Of a stretch of 64,000 nucleotides of DNA, positions 1-13,599 are shown in pieces. Numbering within the stretch: position 1 is the stretch's first letter; each line of letters opens with the position of its first letter. The notes under the pieces were generated by a model. That model made no database searches, was not told the origin of the DNA, and saw only the letters and a program-made list of their open reading frames with translations. The translations under genes were made by a program, and so were the position numbers. The DNA lies in contig NZ_CP071793.1 in NCBI RefSeq assembly GCF_017498545.1, forward strand, positions 3,472,001 through 3,536,000, given 5' to 3'. Source of the DNA: Sulfidibacter corallicola. GTDB taxonomy: Bacteria; Acidobacteriota; Holophagae; Acanthopleuribacterales; Acanthopleuribacteraceae.

Positions 1-1203
1 GCCACCTTCCTCGTCTTTATCATGCACCTCGGCTTCGCCGGCCTGGAAAGTGGCTTCACCCGCGCTAAGAACGCGGTAAATATTTTATTCAAAAACGTTT
101 CCATTCTATGTATTGGCATTTTGGCCTACGCCCTGGTCGGATTCAACCTGATGTATCCCGGCGACCAGTTCGCCGGATCCTTTTTTGGCTTTGCCGGATT
201 TGGCATTGGGGCCGGTTCCGCCGGGCTCACCAGTGCCTACAACGAAGGGTATACCTACTACACCGACTTCCTGTTCCAGGCCATGTTCGCCGCAACCGCC
301 GCCACGATCATTTCGGGTGCGGTCGCCGAACGCATCAAGATGGGTTCCTTCATGCTGTTCGCCACGCTCTACGTCGCGTTGGCCTATCCCATCGTGGGCA
401 TGTGGAAGTGGGGCGGCGGCTGGCTGCAGGAACTGGGTTTCCACGACTTCGCCGGATCGACCATCGTGCACGGTGTCGGTGGCTGGGGTGCCCTGGTCGC
501 GGCCTGGATGCTCGGTCCCCGACTGGGTAAGTTCATCGACGGTAAACCGCGTCCCATCGCAGGGCACAGTCTACCGCTGGCATTTATCGGCGCCTTCCTG
601 CTCTGGCTGGGTTGGTTCGGATTCAACGGGGGCTCGGTGCTCTCGGCCGATCCCGGCGCCGTCTCCCTCGTCCTGGTCACCACCAACCTCGCCGCCGCGG
701 CCGGTGCGCTGGGCGCGCTGGTGGTCTCCTATCTGGCCTCCAAAACCTACGATCTGGGCATGGTGCTGAACGGCGTGCTGGGCGGACTGGTCGCCATCAC
801 CGCCGGTGCCGACGTGATCGGCCCCACCGGTTCGGTCATCGTGGGCCTGGCAGGCGGCGCCCTGGTCGTGCTTTCGATGCTGGCCATCGACCGCATGGGC
901 ATCGACGACCCGGTGGGCGCGGTTTCGGTCCACTTGGTCTGCGGCGTCTGGGGCACCCTGGCCGTGGGTATCTTCGGCAAGGCCGACCCCGCCGTCCTGG
1001 GCTACAGCCTCTCCTTCACCAATCAGCTCATCGGTGTGGCGGCCTGCGGCGTCTTCTGCGCCATCGTCTCCTTCGTCTTCCTCACCGCCGTCAAGATGAT
1101 TGCCGGCCTGCGGGTTGACCAAGAAGAGGAACTGCACGGGCTGGATGCGGCCGAACACGGCATCGAGGCCTACAGCGGCCTGCCGTTTTCCGCACCGAAC
1201 TAG
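1..1203 (+). CDS. amt: Ammonium transporter Amt (5'-truncated by window edge)
   Basis: Inner-membrane ammonium/ammonia channel of the Amt/Mep/Rh family, feeding nitrogen to glutamine synthetase/GOGAT. The reading frame is open from base 1, so the true start lies upstream; an ATG at 22 is internal. About 400 residues are visible with the alternating hydrophobic helices of the family. The two pore histidines are visible in STIVHGVGG (near residue 156) and VSVHLVCG (near residue 311), and the GGGW and D-F-A-G segments before the first His are typical of Amt. The protein ends in a short acidic tail after the last helix. No P-II gene (glnK) follows it in the window; the next gene, 0.9 kb downstream on the same strand, is glutamate synthase, so the neighbourhood is nitrogen assimilation. 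Family assignment is firm. Confidence 0.95.
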   Translation, partial: ATFLVFIMHLGFAGLESGFTRAKNAVNILFKNVSILCIGILAYALVGFNLMYPGDQFAGSFFGFAGFGIGAGSAGLTSAYNEGYTYYTDFLFQAMFAATAATIISGAVAERIKMGSFMLFATLYVALAYPIVGMWKWGGGWLQELGFHDFAGSTIVHGVGGWGALVAAWMLGPRLGKFIDGKPRPIAGHSLPLAFIGAFLLWLGWFGFNGGSVLSADPGAVSLVLVTTNLAAAAGALGALVVSYLASKTYDLGMVLNGVLGGLVAITAGADVIGPTGSVIVGLAGGALVVLSMLAIDRMGIDDPVGAVSVHLVCGVWGTLAVGIFGKADPAVLGYSLSFTNQLIGVAACGVFCAIVSFVFLTAVKMIAGLRVDQEEELHGLDAAEHGIEAYSGLPFSAPN

Positions 1204-1900
1204 GATCGAATCGGGCGCGCCACGCGCCAACGCTTGATACCTCCGGAGGCCGGGCCTAGAGGCCGACCCACCTCGAGCCCGGTCTCCACCCCTCCATCCA
1301 TCGCTTCATCGCTCTTTGAAAACCGTCGCCAAGGTGATAGCCCTTCAGGCCATCGAGGCCGATCGGCGGCGGATCAGCACGGGGTTCACCCCCCGTCGCC
1401 ACGCGGGCCCTGACGATCGCGACAGAGCCCGGCCCCAATTCCTGGCCTCCCGCCGCGTGACCGACCCTGACCCGGTCATGCGCATTTCGGTTGCCGCTCG
1501 GGGACCCCCATCCCCCCAACGCCCCGAGCGGCGCCTCCCCCCCTCTCGAGCTCCCGTCGAAATCAGACCGAACAGGTGGATTTCGGCCTCCGGCACCGAA
1601 CGTCTCCGCAAGAGGCACCCGAGAAAGAAGATTCCATTTTCAATCCCATCACAAGGAAGCACTCCATTGATCCAGGTTGGCAATTCAAACGACAAGCCCC
1701 GGTACAACCGGTCACGGGTTAATCGGAACCCGGATCGAGACGTCCGGTGGCACCAGCGGCGACAGAGACGCGCCCCCACCGCGTCGTTCGCGCGCGGGAC
1801 GGTTCGCCATCCGTCCGCCGTCGCAGGCCAACTCGGAAATTTGACCCCATGTATGTCAGGTGTGGCCCAAGCAATCACCATGGACATACTCCTTCCTTTT

Positions 1901-1937
1901 GCCGCCGATGTTCCGGTTCATCGGCGGCATTTTTTTC
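1901..1937 (+). terminator. Rho-independent terminator upstream of gltB
   Basis: A perfect 10-bp inverted repeat GCCGCCGATG / CATCGGCGGC (1901-1910 and 1919-1928) with an 8-base loop is followed by a run of T. It lies 700 bp after amt and about 170 bp before gltB. It either ends a transcript coming from amt (or an unannotated RNA) or works as an attenuator in the gltB leader. Confidence 0.85.
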
Positions 1938-2061
1938 CTCGGGACCCAAAACCTCTCGGAACGAACGGCGCTCCCCAGACGAGGGCTCCATTCCCCCACC
2001 CCCCGCGGACCGCGACGGAACCACCCGTGACCGGACACGTCGGCGCACCGCACCAGACGGA

Positions 2062-2078
2062 CATGCCCCTCGGGCATG
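2062..2078 (+). promoter_or_regulatory. Small hairpin in gltB 5' leader
   Basis: CATGCCC / GGGCATG with a CTC loop, ending 30 bases before the gltB start and about 15 bases before its ribosome-binding site. It could influence initiation; its function is inferred only from position. Confidence 0.35.
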
Positions 2079-2108
2079 CACCGAACACCATAGGAAGGAA
2101 GAGTCGCG

Positions 2109-6650
<4,542 letters not shown>

Positions 6651-6886
6651 TGCGCGGCTGATCAGCGTCGGGGTTCGGTGCAGGCCGGGCCCCATCTCCT
6701 TGGAGGATGCCGTGAACGAGTTTTGAGCACAGCCAGCTTGACCTGTCGGGGATGGTCGCGTGCGGCTCCATAAACAGGTCGACACAATGAAGTCGACCAC
6801 GCGATACGCCATACCCGGCCGTAGCCAAGATGTTCGAAGTCCCCGTCTGAAGAGAGAGGCGTCGTGGCAGTAGGTTGGGCAGGGGC
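6651..6886. other. Intergenic region after gltB
   Basis: No gene or clear terminator seen. Towards its right end it carries degenerate copies of the repeat family described at 6887. Confidence 0.4.
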
Positions 6887-7350
6887 GGTAAACCCGCTGG
6901 GCCGACATGTCGAAGCAACCCAAGCAACAGCAATCAATTGCGCCAAAGAGCGAAGCCGCTCAATTCCCTCACGACCCCCATCGAAAGCCTTAAGGTCCAA
7001 GGTTCCCGCATCGTGAGAGCGACGTAAGGCCTGTAGGTTGAGCAGCTTGCTCAACCAATCGAAGCAACTCGTGTAACGACAATCAATTGAGCCAAAGAGC
7101 GGAGCACGAAATCTCCCTCGCGCCCCCGATTCGAAGTCGCCAAGTTCAAAGCCCCCGCATCGCGAGAGGGGCATAAGGCCAGTAGGTTGAGCAGCTTGAG
7201 GCTGTGTGAAAACGTCGAAAATGGACTGAATTCGGTTTGGCTGCATTGGGTAAGTCCTCTAAATTCAATTCGATTATCCAAAAAACAATATACGCGAGCC
7301 ATGTTTTCACACGCTCTCAGCTTGCTCAACCAATCGAAGTGACGCCGGTC
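6887..7350. repeat. 149-bp hairpin repeats, cluster A left part
   Basis: Hairpin-bearing units start at 6887, 7036 and 7185, that is at an exact 149-bp period. Each begins with a palindrome with apex GCT: a degenerate ACCC-GCT-GGGCC at 6887, then TTGAGCA-GCT-TGCTCAA at 7036 and, split by a MITE, at 7185. A unit body follows, with shared blocks such as GCCAAAGAGCG and CCCGCATCGCGAGAG. Flanks GTAGG and the CGAAG that follows the hairpin are constant while the stems differ. The units do not code for protein. See also the clusters at 7600, 54561 and 57205. Confidence 0.85.
7198..7318. mobile_element. 121-bp MITE inserted in a repeat hairpin
   Basis: It has imperfect terminal inverted repeats: GAGGCTGTGTGAAAAC at the left, and GAGAGCGTGTGAAAAC as the inverted right end. 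It is flanked by a 5-bp direct duplication AGCTT (7193-7197 and 7319-7323). Removing the element and one duplication restores the palindrome TTGAGCAGCTTGCTCAA. It has no coding capacity. The left end is identical over 16 bases to the ends of the IS at 55475-57204, so that element is the likely source of its transposase. Confidence 0.85.
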
Positions 7351-7599
7351 TCGATGGGTCGTTGAGTTCGAAGAGCGAAGCACGAGACCTCCTTGATACG
7401 CCAAACTCGAAGCAAGGCAACTGGGGAATGCCCGCCTCGAAAGAGAGTCGCCGCGCCAGGTAAGTCCATCAGGGGCGTTAAGCCCGTCGGTTGGATTCGC
7501 CGATGTCACGCAAACCCGGTGATTTCGAATGTTTTGAGAGGCACATACTACCGCGACGGCGTCGCTCTTCGAAAAGAGTGTCGATGCGTACCTTGGTCA

Positions 7600-8030
7600 C
7601 TTCGAAGTGTCGGCCCAGCGGGCCAGCCTACAGGCCCAACGAATCTCTCCGCACGCTGGCTCCTTGTACGCTCGCTCTTCGATGAACGGGGATGAGTGGA
7701 CCTCGACGCTCCGCTCTTTGGCTTGCGGTCATGTCGTATGCATAACGACTTCGAAGCGTCGGCCCAGCGGGCCAGCCTACTGCAATGGCTAGTCTCTCGG
7801 CGATACTGGAACTCCTGAATGACTAACTTCGATTGGTGGAGCAAGCTGCTCCACCTACAGGCTTTACAACACTCTTTCGGATCCGGGAACTCTCTGTTTG
7901 AGCTACTTCGAAGTGTCGGCCCAGCGGGCCAACCTACTGCAATGGCTAGTCTCTCGGGGATACTGGAACTCCGAGATGACTAACTTCGATTGGTGGAGCA
8001 GGCTGCTCCACCTACAGGCCTGGTTCCTCT
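7600..8030. repeat. Hairpin repeats, cluster A right part (opposite orientation)
   Basis: At least five copies of the conserved block are present: CTTCGAAG(T/C)GTCGGCCC-AGC-GGGCC at about 7601, 7749 and 7906, and CTTCGATTGGTGGAGCA-AGC-TGCTCCACC at about 7827 and 7988. All are followed by CCTAC(A/T)G. Stem sequences alternate between the two types while loop and flanks stay constant. Short frames that run through these repeats are not genes. Confidence 0.8.
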
Positions 8031-8754
8031 CTAGGATCACGGGCTCTGCCAGCAATGGCCCTTCGACGAACGAGAATCGTTCGGCATCTCGATTTGATCA
8101 TATATATAAAGGTAAGGGAACGAGAAGGCCGCGAGGGATTGGGGACGGTCCTTCCCTGGTCGAACAACCTACCTCTTAACCGCAGGTTGCCTTTCGCTTG
8201 CGCGATGCCGCAAGCACTTTTTCCAATTCAGGGCGGGGTCGTGAGGCAACCAACATGCCGAGCACGCTGTTGCGATAGCCGATCAAATCGGATTCGGATT
8301 CGATTCGGGCGGCCTGATTGACGGTTGTTTCCGGTCCTTTCTTTTGATTGTCCCGAGAATCACAGGAGCCTTGCATAGAACTAACCTCTTTACAAATACC
8401 ACTACGATCGTTTCACAGACATTCATATCAGTAAGGTCACGAGGCTTTGAGATACAGTCTACCAGCCAAAAGAATCGACTTTTACACATTTTTGAAGTTA
8501 TAGAGTCTTTTTCCTTACCTGGAAATTCTCTCACCGTCGCCGCAGTGTGTCAATCGTCACAAAACCCATCGGCTCATGGGAAAATTCCTTGGGCGCCAAG
8601 CCCTATAAGGCCTGCCCACAAAGAAAAAGCACTATATCGCATGTCCCGTTTACAGAGAAGGCAGCGAAATGTGATCAAGCATCGATTTTTGACGCGTATC
8701 ACAAAAGCACTTCATCGGTACAGGAGCATCGTATCTTCGAAATTAGGAGAAACG
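8031..8754. other. Non-coding stretch, locally AT-rich
   Basis: A TATATATAA run lies near 8100 and AT-rich sequence covers 8340-8530. I see no gene with a convincing ribosome-binding site. A promoter for the downstream peptide ORF and exporter probably lies in its right half, but no consensus pair could be chosen. Confidence 0.4.
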
Positions 8755-8937
8755 ATGAAGAAGGAGCTAGTTTCAAATAAGATCTCGGAAATGGAATCGG
8801 ACACGCGGCCCCATTACTTGAAGAATCCCTCTTCAAACGCCGTCATGGCGATGTCGATCACCCCGAGCCACGACCATTGCGGGCCTTTTCCCACCATTCC
8901 CGGATTCCGGCTTGCCCGCGCCACCATTTCGCGGTAA
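8755..8937 (+). CDS. Short peptide ORF ahead of C39 exporter
   Basis: A 60-aa reading frame beginning MKKELVSNKISEMESD and ending at a TAA 200 bp before the exporter start. Its start is backed by a strong ribosome-binding site (TTAGGAGAAACG before the ATG). The N-terminal half is charged. The C-terminal part contains SITPSHDHCGPFPTIPGF, with one Cys and three His/Asp residues. There is no double-glycine motif and no signal peptide. The position directly before a peptidase-containing exporter suggests a precursor or regulatory peptide, but there is no family match I can name. It could also be a leader peptide or a spurious frame, since GC content rises through it. No function is assigned. Confidence 0.45.
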   Translation: MKKELVSNKISEMESDTRPHYLKNPSSNAVMAMSITPSHDHCGPFPTIPGFRLARATISR

Positions 8938-9137
8938 GGTTCTGCCCGTTTTGAGGCAGCCTCTCCTGCCTCCGCCCCGCTCCTCCAGGAGCCGCGAAAG
9001 TCGGCCCAAAGGGCCAGGTTTCGCTAAAATGGGCTATTCAGGATTCACCCCCACCACGGCGTCGGCGTTTGCCGGATCGATCCATCCTCGGACATCGATT
9101 TCCGCGCAGGGTCGGCCCCTCGTCGGAACCTCCCCTT

Positions 9138-11336
9138 ATGTTCGGATTCACCAAACGCCGCTCCTTCCCGCTCGTGCTCCAGCGGGACCTCACCGAATGC
9201 GGCTCGGCCTGTCTCTCCATGATCTTCAAGTACCATGGCTTGAAGAACATTCAGCAGCCCCTGCGGGAAATGACCGCGGTCGGCGCCAGCGGCACCACGC
9301 TCTATCACCTGAGTGAGGTCGCGGAACGATTCGGTTTCGAGGCCGACGGCTACCACCTGCAGCATTTCGAATTGCTGCGCGAGATTCCGCTGCCGTGTAT
9401 CGCCCACTACGAGGGCAACCATTTCGTGGTGATCTACCGCGTCAAGGAAGACCACATCCGCATCGCGGATCCGGCGTTCGGCAAACAGACCCTGACCAAA
9501 AAGGAATACTACGAGAAGTGCAACGGCGTGGTGTTGACGCTCAAGCCGCGACCGGACCTCTTTCAGGACGCGGATGTCCAGGAGATCCTGCAACGCACGC
9601 AAAAACGCTCGCGCAGTGTCTTCCGCCACTTCTACTGGGATACGCTCAAACCCTTTCGCGGCGTCATCCTGGCGGTGCTGATCACCAGTTTCGTGCTCCA
9701 GATGCTGGGTCTGGTGCTGCCGTTCTTCACCCAAACCATCCTCGACCAGGTGCTGGTCCACCAGAACCGCAAGCTGCTGTTCGCCATCCTGGCCGGGCTG
9801 GTGGCCGTGTTCACCCTGCGCGTCGGCCTGAGTTACATCCAGAACCTGCTGCTGGCCCAGTTCAAGGTCCAGTTCGAACTCAATTTTTTCAGCAAGTTCT
9901 TTTACCACTTCATTCGGCTGAAGATCTCCTACTTCGACGCCCACAAGCGCGAGGACTTCATCAATCGCTTCCACGAGAACCTCAAGATCCGCGGCCTTTT
10001 CTCGGCTTCGGTGCTGCAATCGTTCGTGGACTTCCTGTTCTCGATCAACTTCCTGATCGCGCTGTATCTCTACAACACCACCCTGGCCATGCTCGCCTCG
10101 CTCATCATCGCGCTCTATCTGGCCGTGACCTTGGTCTACACCCCCATCCTGCGACGTCTCGAGGACAAGATCTTCCACGAGAACCTCAAGAGCATGGGCG
10201 GTTTCTTGGATACGCTACTGGGTATCCAGACGGTCAAGCTGATGAGCCTGGAGCGCATCAAGTTCTGGAAGTGGCGCAGCCAATACCGGCGCACGCTCAA
10301 CAAGGTCCTGGCCTCCGAGCGAACCTATCTGAAGATGAACGCCATGTTGACCAGCCTCAACCTGTTCGGTCGTCTCACGATCTACTGGTACGGCGCCTAC
10401 CTGGCCTTCGACGGCCACATCACCATCGGTCAGTACGTCGCGTTCATCACCATTTTCGGCATGATCATGATCTCCCTGGACAGCGTCTCCTCCCTCTGGT
10501 TCATGGTCACGGAAGCTTCGGTCACCTTCACCAAGCTGAACGACGTGTTGCTGGAAGAAGGCGAACGGGCCGATCTGCTGGTGCAACACAAACAGGTGGT
10601 CAAGCCCGATATCGAGCTACACAACCTGACGTTCCGTTACATGCCCGGCGAACCGGAGGCGGTGCTCAGCGATCTCAGCCTGCGCATTCCCTACGGCGAG
10701 CGGGTGGGCATCGTCGGTCGCAACGGATCGGGCAAATCGACGCTCCTGAAGCTGTTGGTCAAGATGTATTCGGAATACGAGGGCAGCATCATGGTCAACG
10801 GCGTCGAATTGCGCGACATCCACCCGGGCGTGTTGCGCCGCGCCATCTGCATGATCCCCCAGGACCAGTATTTCTTCTCGGGAACCATCAAGGAGAACAT
10901 CCTCTACGGCAACCCCGATGCAAGCATGGAAGAAGTCATCGAGGCCGCCAAACTGGCCGACATCCACGAGTTCATCAGCCAACTGTACCTGGGGTACAAC
11001 CACATGATCGGCGAATCGGGCTCCAACCTCTCGGGCGGACAACGACTCAAGATCGGATTCGCCCGCCTGTTCCTGCAGAACCCCGACGTCATTTTTCTGG
11101 ACGAGGCCAGCAGCTTCCTGGACGTGACCTCCGAGGCGACGATCATGGCCAACCTCACCAAACACTTCCGCGGTCGAACCATCCTCACGATCGCCCACCG
11201 CCTGAACACCTTGAAAAACATGGACCGCATCCTGGTTCTGGACAAGGGCCAACTGATCGAGCAGGGCTCTCACCACGCGCTGATCGACCATCGCGGCCTC
11301 TATTACGATTTCATCAAGACCTACGTCGACTTCTAA
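9138..11336 (+). CDS. C39-peptidase-containing ABC exporter (PCAT)
   Basis: Inner-membrane exporter that cleaves double-glycine leaders and secretes the mature peptide. At 732 aa it has the normal three-part length. The N-terminal C39 peptidase shows Gln15, catalytic Cys21 (TECGSAC), His95 (GNHFVV) and Asp111 (ADPAFG). Six membrane helices follow at about 155-440. The C-terminal ATPase has Walker A GRNGSGKST at 527-535, signature LSGGQ at 631-635 and Walker B VIFLDEAS. I chose the ATG at 9138 (MFGFTKRRS) because the peptidase domain begins at once; an in-frame TTG at 9069 would add 23 unlikely residues. All catalytic residues are intact, so both cleavage and transport are expected. The HlyD-type adaptor follows 117 bp later, and a matching GG-leader peptide lies 1.75 kb downstream. 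Confidence 0.93.
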   Translation: MFGFTKRRSFPLVLQRDLTECGSACLSMIFKYHGLKNIQQPLREMTAVGASGTTLYHLSEVAERFGFEADGYHLQHFELLREIPLPCIAHYEGNHFVVIYRVKEDHIRIADPAFGKQTLTKKEYYEKCNGVVLTLKPRPDLFQDADVQEILQRTQKRSRSVFRHFYWDTLKPFRGVILAVLITSFVLQMLGLVLPFFTQTILDQVLVHQNRKLLFAILAGLVAVFTLRVGLSYIQNLLLAQFKVQFELNFFSKFFYHFIRLKISYFDAHKREDFINRFHENLKIRGLFSASVLQSFVDFLFSINFLIALYLYNTTLAMLASLIIALYLAVTLVYTPILRRLEDKIFHENLKSMGGFLDTLLGIQTVKLMSLERIKFWKWRSQYRRTLNKVLASERTYLKMNAMLTSLNLFGRLTIYWYGAYLAFDGHITIGQYVAFITIFGMIMISLDSVSSLWFMVTEASVTFTKLNDVLLEEGERADLLVQHKQVVKPDIELHNLTFRYMPGEPEAVLSDLSLRIPYGERVGIVGRNGSGKSTLLKLLVKMYSEYEGSIMVNGVELRDIHPGVLRRAICMIPQDQYFFSGTIKENILYGNPDASMEEVIEAAKLADIHEFISQLYLGYNHMIGESGSNLSGGQRLKIGFARLFLQNPDVIFLDEASSFLDVTSEATIMANLTKHFRGRTILTIAHRLNTLKNMDRILVLDKGQLIEQGSHHALIDHRGLYYDFIKTYVDF

Positions 11337-11453
11337 TCGGCGAACGACCTCGAGCGAAGGAACCTTCCCGCCGTCACGTTCGCCGCAAAACGCCGGTGCT
11401 ACAATGATCAAAACCCAACGCGAAACCGCGCCAGCCCCGGTCGGGAGCACACC

Positions 11454-12761
11454 ATGAGCGAACCCGAACACGGTCAGGTCGAGGAGCCCACTCCCAACGA
11501 CGACATGGACGGCCTGGCCCCGCACCAATACCAGAGCCTCTACGAGGAAGAAGACATTCCGCTGCTGGACCTGCGCGCCAACCTGCACCGCTTCGTGCCT
11601 TCCATCGCCCTGTTCTTTCTCTTTTTCCTGGTCATCACCGGGTTCCTCGTCCGCATTCCCCGCGAATTGCGCTACACGACCGTGCTGAAGAGCGCCACGC
11701 CCGAGACCATCTACCGTTTTCCGGATCCGGTCTACCTCGAGGAGACCATGGTCCGACCCGGCCAACAGGTGGACGGGGGCGCGCCGCTGATTCGCCTCAG
11801 CTCCCCGGAAATCGCCACCCTGATCGCGGCTTACCGCCGCGCCGAACGGGATCTCGACCTCTTCCTGCGCGAGAAGGTTCACGACTACGAGATTCGCCAG
11901 GACCTGCTGCATCTGGACATCCGCGACCTGGAAACGGCCATCGAACGGCTGGAACTGCAACGCGCCCAGGACCGCCTGGCCAGTGGCGAACGGCTGCGCA
12001 AACTACAGGACCAGTCTCGCCTGGCGAAATCCCGAGCCGAGGCCCGCGCCCAACTCGACAAGGACGCCCTGATCGCCAAGGAAGACTACCTGGATGCCGC
12101 GACCCGCGTGCGCACCACCGCGGCCGACCTGGCCCAGGCCAAGCTGGAAAGCCAACGCGATTGGCACCTCCAGGGCCTCGACCTGCGCGCGCTACAAGTT
12201 CGTCTGGACCGGACGCGCACCCAACTCGACCTGCTCTGCCAGGATCGAGAAATCAAACGACGCGAGCTCACCCAGACGCTCGAAAACGCCGAAGAAAACC
12301 TGCGCCTGCACTACGGACCCACCCGAATATCCGACGGTACGCTCGTCCTGCTCGCCCCCCAGGCCAGCACCGTCAGCTTCGTCTTCGACGGCCAACGCGA
12401 AGTGGGCGAGGGACTTATCGCACTGAAACTGCTAAAAAACTCGGCAGATTTGTATGCTTATGCTAAGATCCCACCGCATGACATCGGGCATGTCCGGCCT
12501 GGCATGAACCTGATTGTCAAAGTCGACACCTTTCCCCACTATCGATGGGGTTTTGTGAAGGGGACCATTCAGCACCTGAGCTTGGCACCCGACGAAACCG
12601 GTGCCTTCCCATTCGAAGTCAGGCTAACGGATCACGGCAAACTCGCTGAGTTGCTCAAGATCGGTATGACTGGCGAGTTGGTGATTCAAGTGGACAATCG
12701 CCACTTTTGGGGGCTTGTTTTCGAGGGTCTGCATCAAGAAAGCGATCGATTACTGCGCTAA
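11454..12761 (+). CDS. HlyD-family periplasmic adaptor (membrane fusion) protein
   Basis: Bridges the C39 ABC exporter to an outer-membrane channel in a type I secretion apparatus. The 435-aa protein has a cytoplasmic N-terminus, one membrane helix (about residues 45-67, SIALFFLFFLVITGFLVRIP), a beta/lipoyl-like segment, a long alpha-helical hairpin rich in Leu/Arg/Glu/Gln (about 115-285) and a C-terminal beta-barrel region (PPHDIGHVRPGMNLIVKVDT). The ATG at 11454 lacks a strong Shine-Dalgarno. There is no TolC-type gene in the window. From about base 12420 to the stop, base composition drops to AT-richer codons, and this continues into the downstream intergenic DNA, so the 3' end sits at a composition boundary. 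Confidence 0.88.
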   Translation: MSEPEHGQVEEPTPNDDMDGLAPHQYQSLYEEEDIPLLDLRANLHRFVPSIALFFLFFLVITGFLVRIPRELRYTTVLKSATPETIYRFPDPVYLEETMVRPGQQVDGGAPLIRLSSPEIATLIAAYRRAERDLDLFLREKVHDYEIRQDLLHLDIRDLETAIERLELQRAQDRLASGERLRKLQDQSRLAKSRAEARAQLDKDALIAKEDYLDAATRVRTTAADLAQAKLESQRDWHLQGLDLRALQVRLDRTRTQLDLLCQDREIKRRELTQTLENAEENLRLHYGPTRISDGTLVLLAPQASTVSFVFDGQREVGEGLIALKLLKNSADLYAYAKIPPHDIGHVRPGMNLIVKVDTFPHYRWGFVKGTIQHLSLAPDETGAFPFEVRLTDHGKLAELLKIGMTGELVIQVDNRHFWGLVFEGLHQESDRLLR

Positions 12762-12920
12762 AAACACAACAGGCGAAAAATCGAACGACACCTATGGAAG
12801 CCCAGAACTCAAAACACGGTTTCTTAGGTTAGATACACTTTTTTCCTAATTTTATTTTAAATACTGACCCCGATCACATAATCTTCAAACACCACACCGC
12901 AATTTCTCATAATAAACCCA

Positions 12921-12949
12921 TTGAAAAACATTTTTTAATCTGGCATAAT
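12921..12949 (+). promoter_or_regulatory. Sigma-70-type promoter of the GG-peptide gene
   Basis: TTGAAA (12921-12926), a 17-bp spacer and CATAAT (12944-12949), about 140 bp upstream of the peptide start. Spacing is ideal and the -10 matches at 5 of 6 positions. Confidence 0.7.
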
Positions 12950-12962
12950 CGCCCTTGCTTTA

Positions 12963-12979
12963 GGTTGCACAATGCAACC
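12963..12979 (+). promoter_or_regulatory. Probable operator at transcription start of the peptide gene
   Basis: Perfect inverted repeat GGTTGCA-CAA-TGCAACC, just past the expected transcription start (about 12956). The position suits a repressor site. A small RNA hairpin in the leader is the alternative. Confidence 0.5.
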
Positions 12980-13088
12980 GGATTTGCCCTAGATTGATTC
13001 CTAATATATTGAAGGCTCCCTTCAGGGTTCTGCTTCAATACACTTTTGGTGATTCATTACTCATTCAAAGCCACAAGGAGACCATGCA

Positions 13089-13238
13089 ATGAGCATCAAC
13101 CCGAGCGCAACCGCGCAACCCAAACTGATCAAACTTTCCAAGTCCGATCTTCGCTTCATCGCCGGCGGCAACGGTACCGCGAATACCAACGACGATCCGA
13201 ACGACGAAGCGAGCAAAAAGAAAGTGAAGGTCAAGTAA
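13089..13238 (+). CDS. Double-glycine leader peptide, substrate of the C39 exporter
   Basis: A 49-aa precursor. Residues 1-27 form a leader ending LSKSDLRFIAGG, which fits the C39 consensus LSxxELxxIxGG at every key position (L-12, S-11, D-8, L-7, I-4, G-2, G-1). The predicted mature product is 22 residues, starting NGTANTNDDP and ending in a Lys/Val run (KKKVKVK). It has no Cys and no hydrophobic stretch: an acidic first half and a basic tail. That is unlike pore-forming class II bacteriocins and suggests a signal or a modified peptide. The ATG at 13089 is 8 bases after AAGGAG; the closer ATG at 13084 stops after two codons. The gene has its own promoter, operator-like repeat and terminator, separate from the exporter. 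Too short for routine gene finders. Confidence 0.8.
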   Translation: MSINPSATAQPKLIKLSKSDLRFIAGGNGTANTNDDPNDEASKKKVKVK

Positions 13239-13504
13239 GACGGTCCTCGAGCCCTTCTATCGGCCTGGTTCCCGCTGGAAAACTAGGAAGTGGGCCACTT
13301 GACGTAAGGGAATATTAGGGAGCAACGGCATTCAGCCACGAAGAGGTTCTTCCCCATAGGTTTACACCGGAGGCAGCGCGCGTCACGGCGTAGGAAAGCG
13401 AAACCCGCTCGAATTCGACCATTAAAAAATTAGTGCCACGCTGTTTTTTACATTACTTAATAAGCCGGTTTCACGGGAATATCACATACGATGTTCACTA
13501 TCGC
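13239..13504. other. 3' region of the peptide transcript
   Basis: 266 bases between the peptide stop and the terminator at 13505. No ribosome-binding site plus frame was found; it may be a long 3' UTR. Confidence 0.4.
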
Positions 13505-13534
13505 TAAGGCGGTGCCCAAGGCACCGCCTTTTTT
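13505..13534 (+). terminator. Rho-independent terminator
   Basis: AAGGCGGTGCC / GGCACCGCCTT (13505-13515 and 13519-13529), a 3-base loop and a run of T. Ends the GG-peptide transcript. Confidence 0.9.
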
Positions 13535-13576
13535 TCGTGCCATCCCCATTAAGAAAACAAGCGTTCGGGTTTATGA

Positions 13577-13599
13577 CATATTAATGCTACATTAATATG
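13577..13599. promoter_or_regulatory. Perfect 23-bp palindrome, probable operator
   Basis: CATATTAATG-CTA-CATTAATATG, 10-bp perfect arms, AT-rich, 143 bp before the Cys-cluster gene. It has the look of a dimeric regulator site overlapping a promoter. No regulator gene lies nearby. Confidence 0.55.

Larger units (their letters stand above)
1204..2108. other. 905-bp intergenic region / gltB leader
   Basis: GC-rich, with C-rich runs. No reading frame here has a ribosome-binding site or a recognisable protein. It contains a clear rho-independent terminator (1901-1937) and a small hairpin (2062-2078) before gltB. I see no other feature I can name; a small RNA or transcription attenuator ending at the terminator is possible but not shown. 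Confidence 0.5.
12762..13088. other. AT-rich intergenic region holding the peptide-gene promoter
   Basis: Noticeably AT-richer than its surroundings. It contains a good sigma-70-type promoter (12921-12949), an adjacent inverted repeat (12963-12979) and the ribosome-binding site AAGGAG at 13075-13080 for the peptide gene. Confidence 0.7.

Noticed and set aside
8176..8376. Minus-strand 66-codon frame with protein-like composition
   Set aside because: Could be a decayed gene fragment, but has no ribosome-binding site and no family I recognise.
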